Assembly: GCF_900106995.1 (NCBI RefSeq)
Contig: NZ_FNOK01000019.1
Coordinates: forward strand, 1-64,000
Direction: 5' to 3'
DNA: 64,000 nucleotides
Origin: Saccharopolyspora shandongensis
GTDB taxonomy: Bacteria > Actinomycetota > Actinomycetes > Mycobacteriales > Pseudonocardiaceae
The position numbers were made by a program, and so were the translations under genes. Below the pieces are notes generated by a model that made no database searches, was not told the DNA's origin, and was given only the letters and a program-made list of their open reading frames with translations. Position 1 is the stretch's first letter; the number at the start of each line of letters is the position of its first letter. Positions 1-7,673 of this stretch are shown piece by piece.

Positions 1-1
1 C

Positions 2-316
2 AAGTCCTCCGCCCACCTCGCCGCCTACGCCGGAATCGCCCCAGTCACCCGCAGTTCGGGCTCCTCCATCAAGGGCGAACACCCGGCCAGAACCGGCAAC
101 CGCAAACTCAAACGAGCGTTCTTCCTGGCTGCGTTCGCGGCCTTGTCCGATCCCACCAGCAGGACCTACTACCAGCGGAAACGCGATGAAGGGAAGAAAC
201 ACAACGCCGCGCTGATCTGCCTGGCCCGGCGCCGCTGCGACGTCCTGTTCGCCATGCTCCGCAACAAGACCTACTACCGGCACCCCCATCCAGACGCCGC
301 GCCCGCTGCGGCTTGA
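2..316 (+). CDS. IS110-family transposase, C-terminal part (cut by window edge)
   Basis: The reading frame is open from the window edge and stops at a TGA at 314-316. It encodes about 104 residues of the C-terminal Transposase_20 region of IS110/IS1111 transposases: a YAGIAPVTRSSG block, then KRAFFLAAFAALSD, then a basic tail with YYQRKRDEGKKHNAAL. This domain carries the Ser-containing half of the active site in the family. The N-terminal RuvC-like half lies outside the window, so completeness cannot be judged. Roughly 140 bp of non-coding DNA with short GC-rich inverted repeats (the element's right flank) separates it from the next gene. It is the first of several mobile-element pieces in the left 13 kb. 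Confidence 0.85.
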   Translation, partial: KSSAHLAAYAGIAPVTRSSGSSIKGEHPARTGNRKLKRAFFLAAFAALSDPTSRTYYQRKRDEGKKHNAALICLARRRCDVLFAMLRNKTYYRHPHPDAAPAAA

Positions 317-453
317 CAACCACATAGGGACACCCCCCGTCCCTCCGTCGGGGCCGCCCCGGCGGCCCTGGCTCATCATCTCCCGGCAGTGACAGGAGAG
401 CGAACACGGCCTCGGAGTCCTGGCTCAGACACCAGCCGCAAGGTAGCGGTGGA

Positions 454-1316
454 TCACGCCTCTGCGGTCGCGGTGGCCTGCTCGTCGTGTTCGCGCAGCA
501 TCCGCATGACGGTAGCCGGTGACGGGTGCTGGCCCTTCTTCTTGCCGCTGGTGATGACGAGCTTCGCGGCCATGTCGCGCAGGCTCAGACCTTGATCCCG
601 GTAGTGCAGGGCCATGGCGAGCATGTCCGGGTCGGCGACGGTGGCGCCGCCGATGGTCTTGCCGCGTTTGAGGGCGGACTCGTGGCCTTCGAGGGTGTGG
701 TCGCGGATGTACTCGCGTTCCATGCCGGACAGCACGGTGAACACGACCCCGGAGGGATCGTGCTTGCCCTGGAGCTCTCCGGTGAGGAACTCCAGCCCGA
801 CCTCGGACGCTTTGAGTTCTTCGGCGAGCGTGGCGAGGTCGATGCCGCGGCCGAGACGCTTGTGCTCGTGGACGACGAGGGTGACCGCGACGCCGGAGGC
901 GCGCAGTTCCCGCGCGAGCGTGACGGCCCTGTCCAGCTCGGGCCGCTTCGTGACCCGGGTGGAGATCTTCTCCGAGAGGACCCGGGTCACCCCGGCGTCG
1001 GCGAGGGAGTCGAGCTGAGCGTCGAGGGACTGCCGGACGGTGGAGGCGCGGGCGTAGCCGAGGCGGACGTGCCCAGTCGGCTCGGCGCCGGCGGCCGGCG
1101 GCCGCGGCAGCTCCACCCAGGCCGTGCCGGGCTTGCTACGGGCGGGGTGGGCACGTTGAGCGTCTTGGCGAGCTGAGGCACCAGGCGGAAGCGGGCGGTG
1201 TGGTACTGCACGGCGACCTTGCCCTTGCCGGTCCGGCACGGCGAGCCGGCCGGGGCGGCGCAGGACGACATCGGGCAGGTGTGCGCCTCAACGAGGGTGT
1301 GGGGGTCCGGGCTCAC
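454..1316 (-). pseudogene. Serine recombinase (resolvase family), frameshifted
   Basis: Two minus-strand frames overlap near 1140-1155. The first (from 1316) has the N-terminal Cys-containing block CPMSSCAAPAGSPCRT followed by YHTARFRLVPQL, typical of actinobacterial resolvases with a zinc-binding-like leader. The second (to 454) has the resolvase catalytic domain: GYARASTVRQSLDAQ (containing the nucleophile Ser), EKISTRVTKRPELD, VHEHKRLGRG and GMEREYIRDHTLEGHESA, then a C-terminal helix-turn-helix region ending MRMLREHDEQ. Joining the frames gives a normal-length small serine recombinase, so a single-base shift breaks it. A sequencing error is possible, but neighbouring genes are also decayed. 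The inverted repeats just upstream (1326-1437) are good candidates for its own binding sites. Confidence 0.8.
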
Positions 1317-1325
1317 CCCCGGATC

Positions 1326-1437
1326 GTTTCATGAGGGTGTTTCATCTGTCCCGCTGTTTGCAACACCTCATGAAACATGATCGCCGCAGGTCGTGCGCCG
1401 TGGGTTGGGGTGTTTCACAGGCGAACACCTATGAAAC
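1326..1437. repeat. Cluster of inverted GTTTCAT..TGTT motifs, possible res-like sites
   Basis: Seen directly: GTTTCATGAGGGTGTT at 1326-1341 and its inverted partner AACACCTCATGAAAC at 1362-1376. A degenerate copy GGTGTTTCACAG lies at 1409-1420, with the inverted AACACCTATGAAAC at 1424-1437. Two imperfect palindromes thus sit back to back immediately upstream of the serine recombinase start at 1316. Resolvases of this class bind pairs of inverted motifs at res or crossover sites, so a recombination or auto-regulatory site is inferred. The lengths and spacing are not enough to name subsites. Confidence 0.5.
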
Positions 1438-1449
1438 GGGGCCGGGTGC

Positions 1450-1954
1450 TCAGCGGGTGGCGCGTACGGCGGCAAGCCGGTAGCCGCGGGCTTGATACGC
1501 CGGGACGAGCTCCTCCACCGCCCGCTGCCGGGCCCGCTCGCCGTGGAACGTCTCGCCGGCGCCGCCCTGGACACTCACCCGCTGACCGTCGGCGGACGCG
1601 ATGAGGGTGACGGTGACTTCGTCGCCGTCGGTGTCGCGGACCAGCTGCCACTCGCTCCGGCCCTCGCCCGGGACGTGCGCGCGCACCTCCACCCGGAAGA
1701 CAGGTACGTCGCGGGCCTGGCCGTGGTGCTCTGCCACTCGCCGGCCACCGCGTAGCCGAGGCGGGCGAGCGCGCGGGCACTTCGGCGGGCGGCTCGATCG
1801 CCCCGTGGCGGTGGACGAACAGGTGCCAGCGGCCGTCCGGCTGGCGGGCGAGGGTGGCGTGCGGCGGGGCGTCGGGACCGGCCTCCATGGCAGAGCGCAT
1901 CAGGCTGTTCAGGCTCAGCGAGGACGGGTCGTCATCCGGTGTCAGGTGCGTCAT
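1450..1954 (-). pseudogene. Small accessory-region protein, multiply frameshifted
   Basis: From an ATG at 1954 the sequence reads as a coherent protein through DGRWHLFVHRHGAIEPP and AEVPARSP. It then degrades: a second frame gives LGYAVAGEWQ and a third gives HHGQARDVPVFRVEVRAHV through to a stop at 1450. The three pieces look like consecutive parts of one protein of roughly 165 residues carrying at least two frameshifts. I do not recognise the family. Its start overlaps the end of the Tn3 transposase tail (stop at 1932-1934), suggesting it was once translationally coupled to the transposon. A shorter product from a GTG at 1737 (95 residues) could still be made. Confidence 0.4.
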
Positions 1955-2491
1955 GCCCTCTCAACGCGGCCGCGCCCGCGGCAGTCACTGCCAGTTCGTG
2001 GGTGGAGTATTCGCCGAAGCGGCGGATGTGCTCGGTCAGGTACGGAGAGACCTGCGCCAGGTCCTCCGGATCGATCTCCATCCCTTCGGCCTGCAGCTGG
2101 CGCACGATCTCGGCGATGTCGAGCGCGTTGTGGAAGATCACCGCGTTGGACAGCAGCGCGTTGAATTTCGCGGTCTTCTCCTGCTCGACGGGGTCGTTGT
2201 CGGCGATCACGCCGCCGTTACCGAAGCCGACCCACGCCGAGAACCGGTTGAACGACTCGACCTTGTTCGTCGCCGCGGTCACCCGCCGGCGCAGCGGCGC
2301 GTCCGTCAGGTAGCGCAGCAGCTGGATGGTGCGGATGACGCGGCCGACCTCGCGGAAGGCGGTGTAGGTGGCGTTCTTGTTGGAGCCCGCCCGCAGCCGG
2401 CGCAGCAGCAGCGTGGAGGAGATCGCGCCCTCCCGTACGGAGACGGCGACCTTCATCAGGTGCCGGAACTGCGACTCGATCGCAATCCCGC
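1932..2491 (-). pseudogene. Tn3-family transposase, C-terminal fragment
   Basis: About 185 residues match the C-terminal end of Tn3-type DDE transposases: the GAISSTLLLRRL block, FREVGRVIRTIQLLRYL, then AATNKVESFNRFSAWVGFG containing the terminal catalytic Glu region, FNALLSNAVIFHNALDIA and SPYLTEHIRRFGEYS. Intact Tn3 transposases are near 1000 residues, so more than three quarters is missing. The homology ends at about 2490, where an oppositely oriented ABC-ATPase fragment begins, so that point is a recombination or deletion junction. It cannot be active alone. Confidence 0.85.
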
Positions 2492-2503
2492 GTTGAGGAA
2501 GAG

Positions 2504-3576
2504 ATGAGGTCCGCGATGGTCGCACCCCCGCTGCTGGACATCCGCGGGCTGACGGTCCAGGTCGACGGGCCCGCGGGGCCGGTGACCTGGTGGATTCCTT
2601 CGACCTCGCCCTGGCCGCCGGTGACCGGGTCGCGCTGGTCGGCGAGTCCGGGTCCGGCAAGTCCGTGATGGCCCGGTCGGTGCTCCAGCTGGATCCCGAC
2701 GTCGCGTTTTCCGGCTCGATCCGCCTGGGCGGCACCGAACTGCTGTCCGGCGGCGAGGCCGAGTTGACCCGGGTGCGGGGCGGCCGGGTCGGCATGGTGT
2801 TCGAGGATCCGATGGGTGCGCTTAACCCGCTGCAGACGATCGGCAGGCAGATCGCCGAACCGCTGCTGCTGAAGGGAGTTCCGCAGCGGACCGCGCTGGA
2901 CCGGGCGCGGGACCTGCTGGACGAGCTCGGCGTCGACCGGGCCGCCGAGCTGCTCGCGGCGGGGCCGGGCGATCTGCTGTGCGGATTCGGCCGGACGCTG
3001 GCGTCGGCCGCCGTGCTCGGCGTGCACGAGCTGACCGCGATCGTGGGTGTGGAGGCGGACCGCTTCGACGCCGCGATCCCGTGGCCGGAGCAGCTGCGCG
3101 CCACTGGTGATCTGCTGGTGCGGCTGGCGCCCGCGTTGCGCGATGCGGGCAGCAGGTTGCTGATCAAGACGCATGAGGAGATCACGACCTTCGAGATCGT
3201 CCGGCTCGTGGAGTCCGTCGGCCCGGACGTGCTGGGCGTCGCCTTCGACCCGGTGAACGTGGTGGTCCGGCTGGAAGATCCGGTGGCCGCCGCCCGCCGC
3301 GTCGTGCCGCACGTCCGCGCGATCCACCTCGATGACGCCTGGCTGTGCCGGACCTCGCGCGGTCTGGCGCGCCGGATGTGCCCGCTGGAGCGGGGAATCC
3401 TCGACTGGCCGCGCCTGCTGCCGGAGGATGCCCGGCCGGTCCTGGACTTCCACCGCGCCGAGCTGGAGTTGCCGTACTTCGACCAGGCGTGGCTCGCCGC
3501 GCAGCCCGATCGCCTGGCCGAGATCCGCGACCAGGGCTGGGCACTGCTGGTGCGCCCTGCTGCTCGCGCCGGCTGA
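2504..3576 (+). pseudogene. Chimeric remnant: DppD/OppD-like ABC ATPase fused to sugar isomerase/epimerase barrel
   Basis: An ATG at 2504 (or 2516) behind a GAGGAAGAG ribosome site starts an ABC N-terminus (LLDIRGLTVQVDGP). A one-base shift near 2585 moves it to a second frame with Walker A GESGSGKS and a Q-loop segment around VFEDPMGALNPLQTIGRQ. The expected LSGGQ signature and Walker B never appear. After about 2970 the same frame becomes a xylose-isomerase-like TIM barrel of the sugar phosphate isomerase/epimerase family: KTHEEITTFEIVRLVE (metal-binding Glu), GVAFDPVNVVVRLEDP (Asp) and VRAIHLDDAW (His). The natural reading is that a deletion joined two once-separate genes, for example from a sugar or peptide uptake locus. 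A working enzyme from the barrel half is unlikely, because its N-terminal strands are missing. Confidence 0.7.
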
Positions 3577-3681
3577 GCCGGCCGACTCGACGCTGCCGCC
3601 CGACCGGGCATCAAGAGCGCGTAAATAGCCACCCCCTCCCGCTTGTCACCCCCGTGCGGCAGGCGTAGCTTATGCGTCTAT

Positions 3682-3703
3682 GACCAGATGAGTAAATCCG
3701 GTC
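3682..3703. promoter_or_regulatory. Inverted repeat, candidate TetR operator
   Basis: GACCAGAT, a 5-base spacer, then AATCCGGTC forms an imperfect palindrome about 30 bp before the TetR start. Such a position fits autoregulation of the TetR/phosphotransferase pair. The repeat is short and was found by eye. Confidence 0.35.
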
Positions 3704-3733
3704 AAACATGTATCGAACATCGTGGAGGCTGGG

Positions 3734-4462
3734 GTGGCGGAAGGTGCTCGGGATCGTTCCCTCGAACGCCGGCAGCGCGGGCAGCGGATTCTGGACGCCG
3801 CTGCCGAGCTGATCCTGCGCTGGGGTTACGACAAGACCACTTTGGACGACGTCGCCCGGCTGGCCGGGGTCTCGAAGGGGACGATCCACCTGCACTGGAA
3901 GAACCGGGAACGGCTGTTCCTGGTCCTGCTGCGGCGGGAACGGGTCGGGCTGCTGGCCGAGGTCCGGCGGAGGGTGGTCGAGTCGCCGCAGCAGCCGTCG
4001 CTGCACGAACTGCTGCTGCACACGGCGCTGGTCTACCAGCGGCATCCCCTGCTCATGGCCGTACTGACGCGCGACATGGACGTGATCGGCAAGCTGGCCC
4101 GCACCGAGAAGGCCGCCCAGGCCGGGGAGGCGATGCGCAGCGATTTCGTGCGGTACCTGGAGGTGCTGCACGCGCGGGGCCTGATCCGCACCGACCTGGG
4201 GCTGGCCGAGACGGTGCAGCTGGTCAGCTCGGTGTTCCTCGGGTTCTTCCTGGCGCCGCCGCTGGTTCCGGCTGAGTTCGCGGTCTCCGACGAGACGCGT
4301 GCGCAGTTGCTGGCCGAGACGGTGTGCCAGGCGCTGGCGACCGGGCGGGAGTCCACTTCGGAGGATGCCCGGGATCTCGCGGCGACCACGGTGTCGTACC
4401 TGGACGAGTCATTAAGCAATGCGGAAGCGAAGTACCGGGCCCTGTTGGGCGCTGGGGAATGA
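3734..4462 (+). CDS. TetR/AcrR-family transcriptional regulator
   Basis: The protein is about 242 residues. The N-terminal helix-turn-helix is clear: GQRILDAAAELILRWGYDKTT, then LDDVARLAGVSKGTIHLHW, then KNRERLFLVLL. The remainder is the variable helical ligand-binding domain. I chose GTG 3734 because GGAGG at 3724-3728 sits five bases before it; GTG 3722 in the same frame overlaps that ribosome site. The stop overlaps the next ATG (ATGA at 4459-4462), so this regulator and the Rph-like phosphotransferase are co-transcribed and probably co-regulated. A candidate operator lies upstream. The likely role is a ligand-responsive repressor of the operon; the ligand is unknown. Confidence 0.9.
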   Translation: MAEGARDRSLERRQRGQRILDAAAELILRWGYDKTTLDDVARLAGVSKGTIHLHWKNRERLFLVLLRRERVGLLAEVRRRVVESPQQPSLHELLLHTALVYQRHPLLMAVLTRDMDVIGKLARTEKAAQAGEAMRSDFVRYLEVLHARGLIRTDLGLAETVQLVSSVFLGFFLAPPLVPAEFAVSDETRAQLLAETVCQALATGRESTSEDARDLAATTVSYLDESLSNAEAKYRALLGAGE

Positions 4463-4473
4463 GGGGTGTGCCG

Positions 4474-7035
4474 GTGTCTGTAGTGGTGCCGTTGGATGCC
4501 GCCGACGCGGACTTGGCGCTGGTCGGTGGTAAGGGTGCGTCGCTGGCGCGGCTGGCGGGCGCGGGGTTGCCGGTGCCGCCGGGGTTCGACGTGACGACGG
4601 TGGCGTACCGGGATTTCGCCGCCACCGCGGGTTTGCAGGAGCGGATCCTGGCTGCGGTGGCGGAGGTCGATCCGGACCGGCCGGAGACCGCGCAGGCGGC
4701 GTCCGGGAAGATCCAGCAGTGGTTCGCCGAATCGCCGGTGCCCGAGGAGATCGCGGAGGCGATCCGGGCGGCGTATGCCGGGATGGGCGAGGACGTTCCG
4801 GTGGCGGTGCGGTCGTCGGCGACCGCCGAAGACCTGCCGGAGATGTCGTTCGCGGGTCAGCAGGACACGTACCTCAACATCCGCGGCGAGACCGCGGTGC
4901 TGGATGCCGTGCGGCGCTGCTGGGCGTCGTTGTGGACCGCACGGGCGATCGACTACCGGCTGCGCAACGGGGTGGCCGCCGACGAGGTGGCGCTGGCGGT
5001 CGTGGTGCAGGAGCTGGTGCCCGCGGAGGCCGCCGGGGTGTTGTTCACCCGGGACCCGGTGACCGGGGCCGGCGAGGACGTCCTGGTGAACGCGGCGTGG
5101 GGACTGGGCGAGGCGATCGTGGGCGGCCAGGTCACGCCGGACACCTACGTGGTGGCGCGCGACGGCCAGGTGCGCGAGCAGGTCGTCGGCGACAAGGCGG
5201 TGATGACGGTGCGCACCGCCGAGGGCACCAGGGAAGAACCGGTGCCGGAGGGTCGTCGGGGCGTCCCGGTCCTCTCCCCCGCCGAGGCCGGTGAGCTCGC
5301 GGCGCTGGGGGTGCGGATCGAAGAGCTGTACAGGTGCCCGATGGACGTGGAGTGGGCCGCGCGGGACGGCCGGTTCTGGGTGGTGCAGGCGCGGCCGATC
5401 ACGGGGCTGCGGGACCGGCCGGTGGAGACGTGGAACGACAGCCTCGGCGGGGATTACCTGTGGACGTGCGCGAATCTCGGTGAGGCGATCCCGAGCGTGA
5501 TGACGCCGTGCACGTGGTCGCTGGTGGAGATCTTCATGTCGGAGACGATGGCGCTGTCGCGGGTCGGGCCGCACCGGCTGTCGGGCAACATCGGCGGCCG
5601 CTTCTACCTGAACCTGAGCTTGACGTTCGCGGTGGGCAACGCGCTGGGGCTGGGTTCGCTGGTGCGCGCCGCCAGCGAGCAGGCGTTCGGGCGCATCCCC
5701 GCGGATGTGGCGGTTCCTGCGCTGCCGATGTCGCGGTGGCGGGTGGTGCGGTCGGCGCTGGCGAGCGGGTTGCCGTTCCTGCGTCGCGTCGCGGCGTACC
5801 AGCGGCGGCTGCCGGAACTGCTGGCGGCCTCGCCGGATCGGTGCGCGCGGTTGCACGAGCGGATCGCCGCAGTCGGTGACGCCGGGGAGTTGCGGGCGTT
5901 GTGGCGTTCGGATGTGGAGCCGTTGCTGCGGGATTCCAGCCGGATGCTGGCGGCCGGGGCTCGGTTGGACGGCGCGGGTCTGGTGCGGATTCGGCCGCGG
6001 CTGCTGAAGCTGGTCGGCGAGGCGGACGCGAACGCGTTGCTGACCGGGCTCAGCGCCGGCGGGGACGCGCTGGCGAGCCTGGGGCCGGTGATGGGGCTGG
6101 GCGAGCTGGCGCGCGGGGAGATCGGCCGGGAGACGTTCGCGCGGTCGTGGGGGCACCGGTGCCCGGACGAGTTCGAGGTGTCCGCGCCCCGGCCCGCCGA
6201 GGATCCGGAGTGGATCGACCGGCAACTGGCGGGGTTGCGGTCGGCGGCGGATCCGGCGGAGTTGCTGGCGCGGCAGCAACGCGCGCGGGATGCGGCGTGG
6301 GCGCGGCTGCGGTCGCGGCACCCGGGCAAGGAGCGGGGGTTGCGGCGCCGGATCGCCGGGGCCGCGCGGGCCGCCCGGGGCCGGGAGGCGGCGCGTTCGG
6401 AGTTGATCCGGGCGTTCTGGGTGCTGCGGGCCTTCGTGTTGCGCGCCGGCGAGCTGACCGGGTGCGGCGAGGACCTTTTCTTCTTGCGGATCGAGGAGGT
6501 TCTGGCGGTGCTGGGCGGTTCGCGGGAGCCGTTGGGGGCAGTTGCGGACCGGCGGCAGACCTACCGGGCGTATGCGGCGCTGGGGCCGTACCCGACGTTG
6601 GTCCGGGGGCATTTCGACCCGGTGCGGTGGTCGACCCTGCCGGATCGGCGGATGGACGTGTTCGACGAGTCGGTGACGTTGGCGCCGGTGTCGCACTCGG
6701 TGCGCGGTTTCGCCGGCGCGGCCGGTGTCGTCGAGGGCACGGCGCGGGTGCTGACCTCGGTCGACGAGGGCGATTCGTTGCGGCCGGGCGAGGTCCTGGT
6801 GACGACGGTGACGAACGTGGGGTGGACACCGTTGTTCCCGCGGGCCGCGGCGGTGGTGACGGACGTGGGTGCGCCGCTGTCGCATGCCGCGATCGTGGCC
6901 CGGGAGCTGGGGATTCCGGCCGTGGTGGGCTGTGGCAACGCCACGACGCGGCTGCGCAGCGGTGATCGGGTGCGGGTGGACGGCGCCGCGGGAACCGTCG
7001 AGGTCCTGACCGCCGATTCGGGGGTTGAGGAGTAA
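4474..7035 (+). CDS. PEP-synthase-like phosphotransferase (rifampicin phosphotransferase-like)
   Basis: A protein of about 853 residues with the three-part architecture of PEP synthase and Rph enzymes. The N-terminal ATP-grasp domain (VGGKGASLARL near residue 15, RSSATAEDLPEMSFAGQ near 113, GLGEAIVGG) binds ATP. A central domain opening with ETWNDSLGGDYLWTCANLGE resembles the substrate-binding part of Rph proteins rather than pyruvate enzymes. The C-terminal swivelling domain carries the phosphocarrier His in GAPLSHAAIVARELGIP (His about 804). GTG 4474 has a GAGGGG ribosome site seven bases upstream; ATG 4459 overlapping the TetR stop is the alternative. It probably transfers the beta-phosphate of ATP to an antibiotic or other hydroxyl substrate. 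Rifamycin is the best guess, but the substrate is not shown by sequence. It follows TetR in one operon. Confidence 0.85.
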   Translation: MSVVVPLDAADADLALVGGKGASLARLAGAGLPVPPGFDVTTVAYRDFAATAGLQERILAAVAEVDPDRPETAQAASGKIQQWFAESPVPEEIAEAIRAAYAGMGEDVPVAVRSSATAEDLPEMSFAGQQDTYLNIRGETAVLDAVRRCWASLWTARAIDYRLRNGVAADEVALAVVVQELVPAEAAGVLFTRDPVTGAGEDVLVNAAWGLGEAIVGGQVTPDTYVVARDGQVREQVVGDKAVMTVRTAEGTREEPVPEGRRGVPVLSPAEAGELAALGVRIEELYRCPMDVEWAARDGRFWVVQARPITGLRDRPVETWNDSLGGDYLWTCANLGEAIPSVMTPCTWSLVEIFMSETMALSRVGPHRLSGNIGGRFYLNLSLTFAVGNALGLGSLVRAASEQAFGRIPADVAVPALPMSRWRVVRSALASGLPFLRRVAAYQRRLPELLAASPDRCARLHERIAAVGDAGELRALWRSDVEPLLRDSSRMLAAGARLDGAGLVRIRPRLLKLVGEADANALLTGLSAGGDALASLGPVMGLGELARGEIGRETFARSWGHRCPDEFEVSAPRPAEDPEWIDRQLAGLRSAADPAELLARQQRARDAAWARLRSRHPGKERGLRRRIAGAARAARGREAARSELIRAFWVLRAFVLRAGELTGCGEDLFFLRIEEVLAVLGGSREPLGAVADRRQTYRAYAALGPYPTLVRGHFDPVRWSTLPDRRMDVFDESVTLAPVSHSVRGFAGAAGVVEGTARVLTSVDEGDSLRPGEVLVTTVTNVGWTPLFPRAAAVVTDVGAPLSHAAIVARELGIPAVVGCGNATTRLRSGDRVRVDGAAGTVEVLTADSGVEE

Positions 7036-7036
7036 C

Positions 7037-7190
7037 CCGAACGGAAAGCCAAGTCGGGGGTCAGCTCGGCCGAGGCACGGCCGAGGCGTTTCATCTCGTT
7101 CACGGTGAGGATCACGCGGCAGTGCGGGGCGTGCGCCTTGATCTGCCGGCACGCGTCCGGGTCCGGCCTCGAACTTCGGCCGGACCCGGA
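7037..7190 (-). pseudogene. Serine recombinase internal fragment
   Basis: About 45 residues on the minus strand, containing CRVILTVNEMKRLGRASAEL, correspond to the middle of a resolvase catalytic domain (the VHEMKRLGR block seen in the recombinase at 0.5-1.3 kb). Both ends are missing. The fragment abuts the stop of the phosphotransferase gene, marking an insertion or deletion scar. Confidence 0.6.
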
Positions 7191-7242
7191 CGCGGGTAGC
7201 GCACCGCGCGCTCGCCAAGTCCCAGCGCAACTGCCCACCACA

Positions 7243-7472
7243 GTCGTCGTCTCCGGTTACGCCTCTGACCTCTACGACTGTGTCTGTTCGCCGATTGGCA
7301 CCACCACGAATTGCCCGTCGCGACCAGCCAAGGCGGGACTTGGAAGGACCGCACCGAAGCGCTCTGGCCCAACCGCACCACCGGTCCGCAACCCGGATCC
7401 GGACGCAGCAGTGTCGCCTGCAGCACGGCGCTTCGCCGAACTCACCCGGGACAACCGCCGGCTCGCCAATAG
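7243..7472 (+). pseudogene. D12-class DNA adenine methyltransferase, C-terminal remnant
   Basis: The stretch VVVSGYASDLYD in one frame continues, after a one-base shift near 7276, as LFADWHHHELPVATSQGGTW then KDRTEALWPNR in a second frame, ending at a TAG at 7470-7472. The SGY-S-LY motif and the aromatic WH plus RTE-LW-N tail are typical of the C-terminus of phage or plasmid Dam-like adenine-N6 methyltransferases. The DPPY active site and AdoMet-binding region are absent, so the stub is inactive. It indicates that a phage or plasmid segment once occupied this site. About 200 bp of slightly AT-richer DNA without a recognisable gene follows. Confidence 0.6.
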
Positions 7473-7673
7473 ATACCTTCGTGCACAACGGAAGCGCCAT
7501 AGGGAAATCTTGCAGAAGTCGATTAACCCGATACGTGAGTTCGCGCCAAAATTCGAGGAGGCTAACTTGGCTACTGCCAGTAGAAGTCAGCATTAATGAC
7601 CATAAGCGAATTATGGCGACCGGGATATCAAGCCCTACCGAATCGCCACCACGCAGCATGAGGCGGGCCGTCG

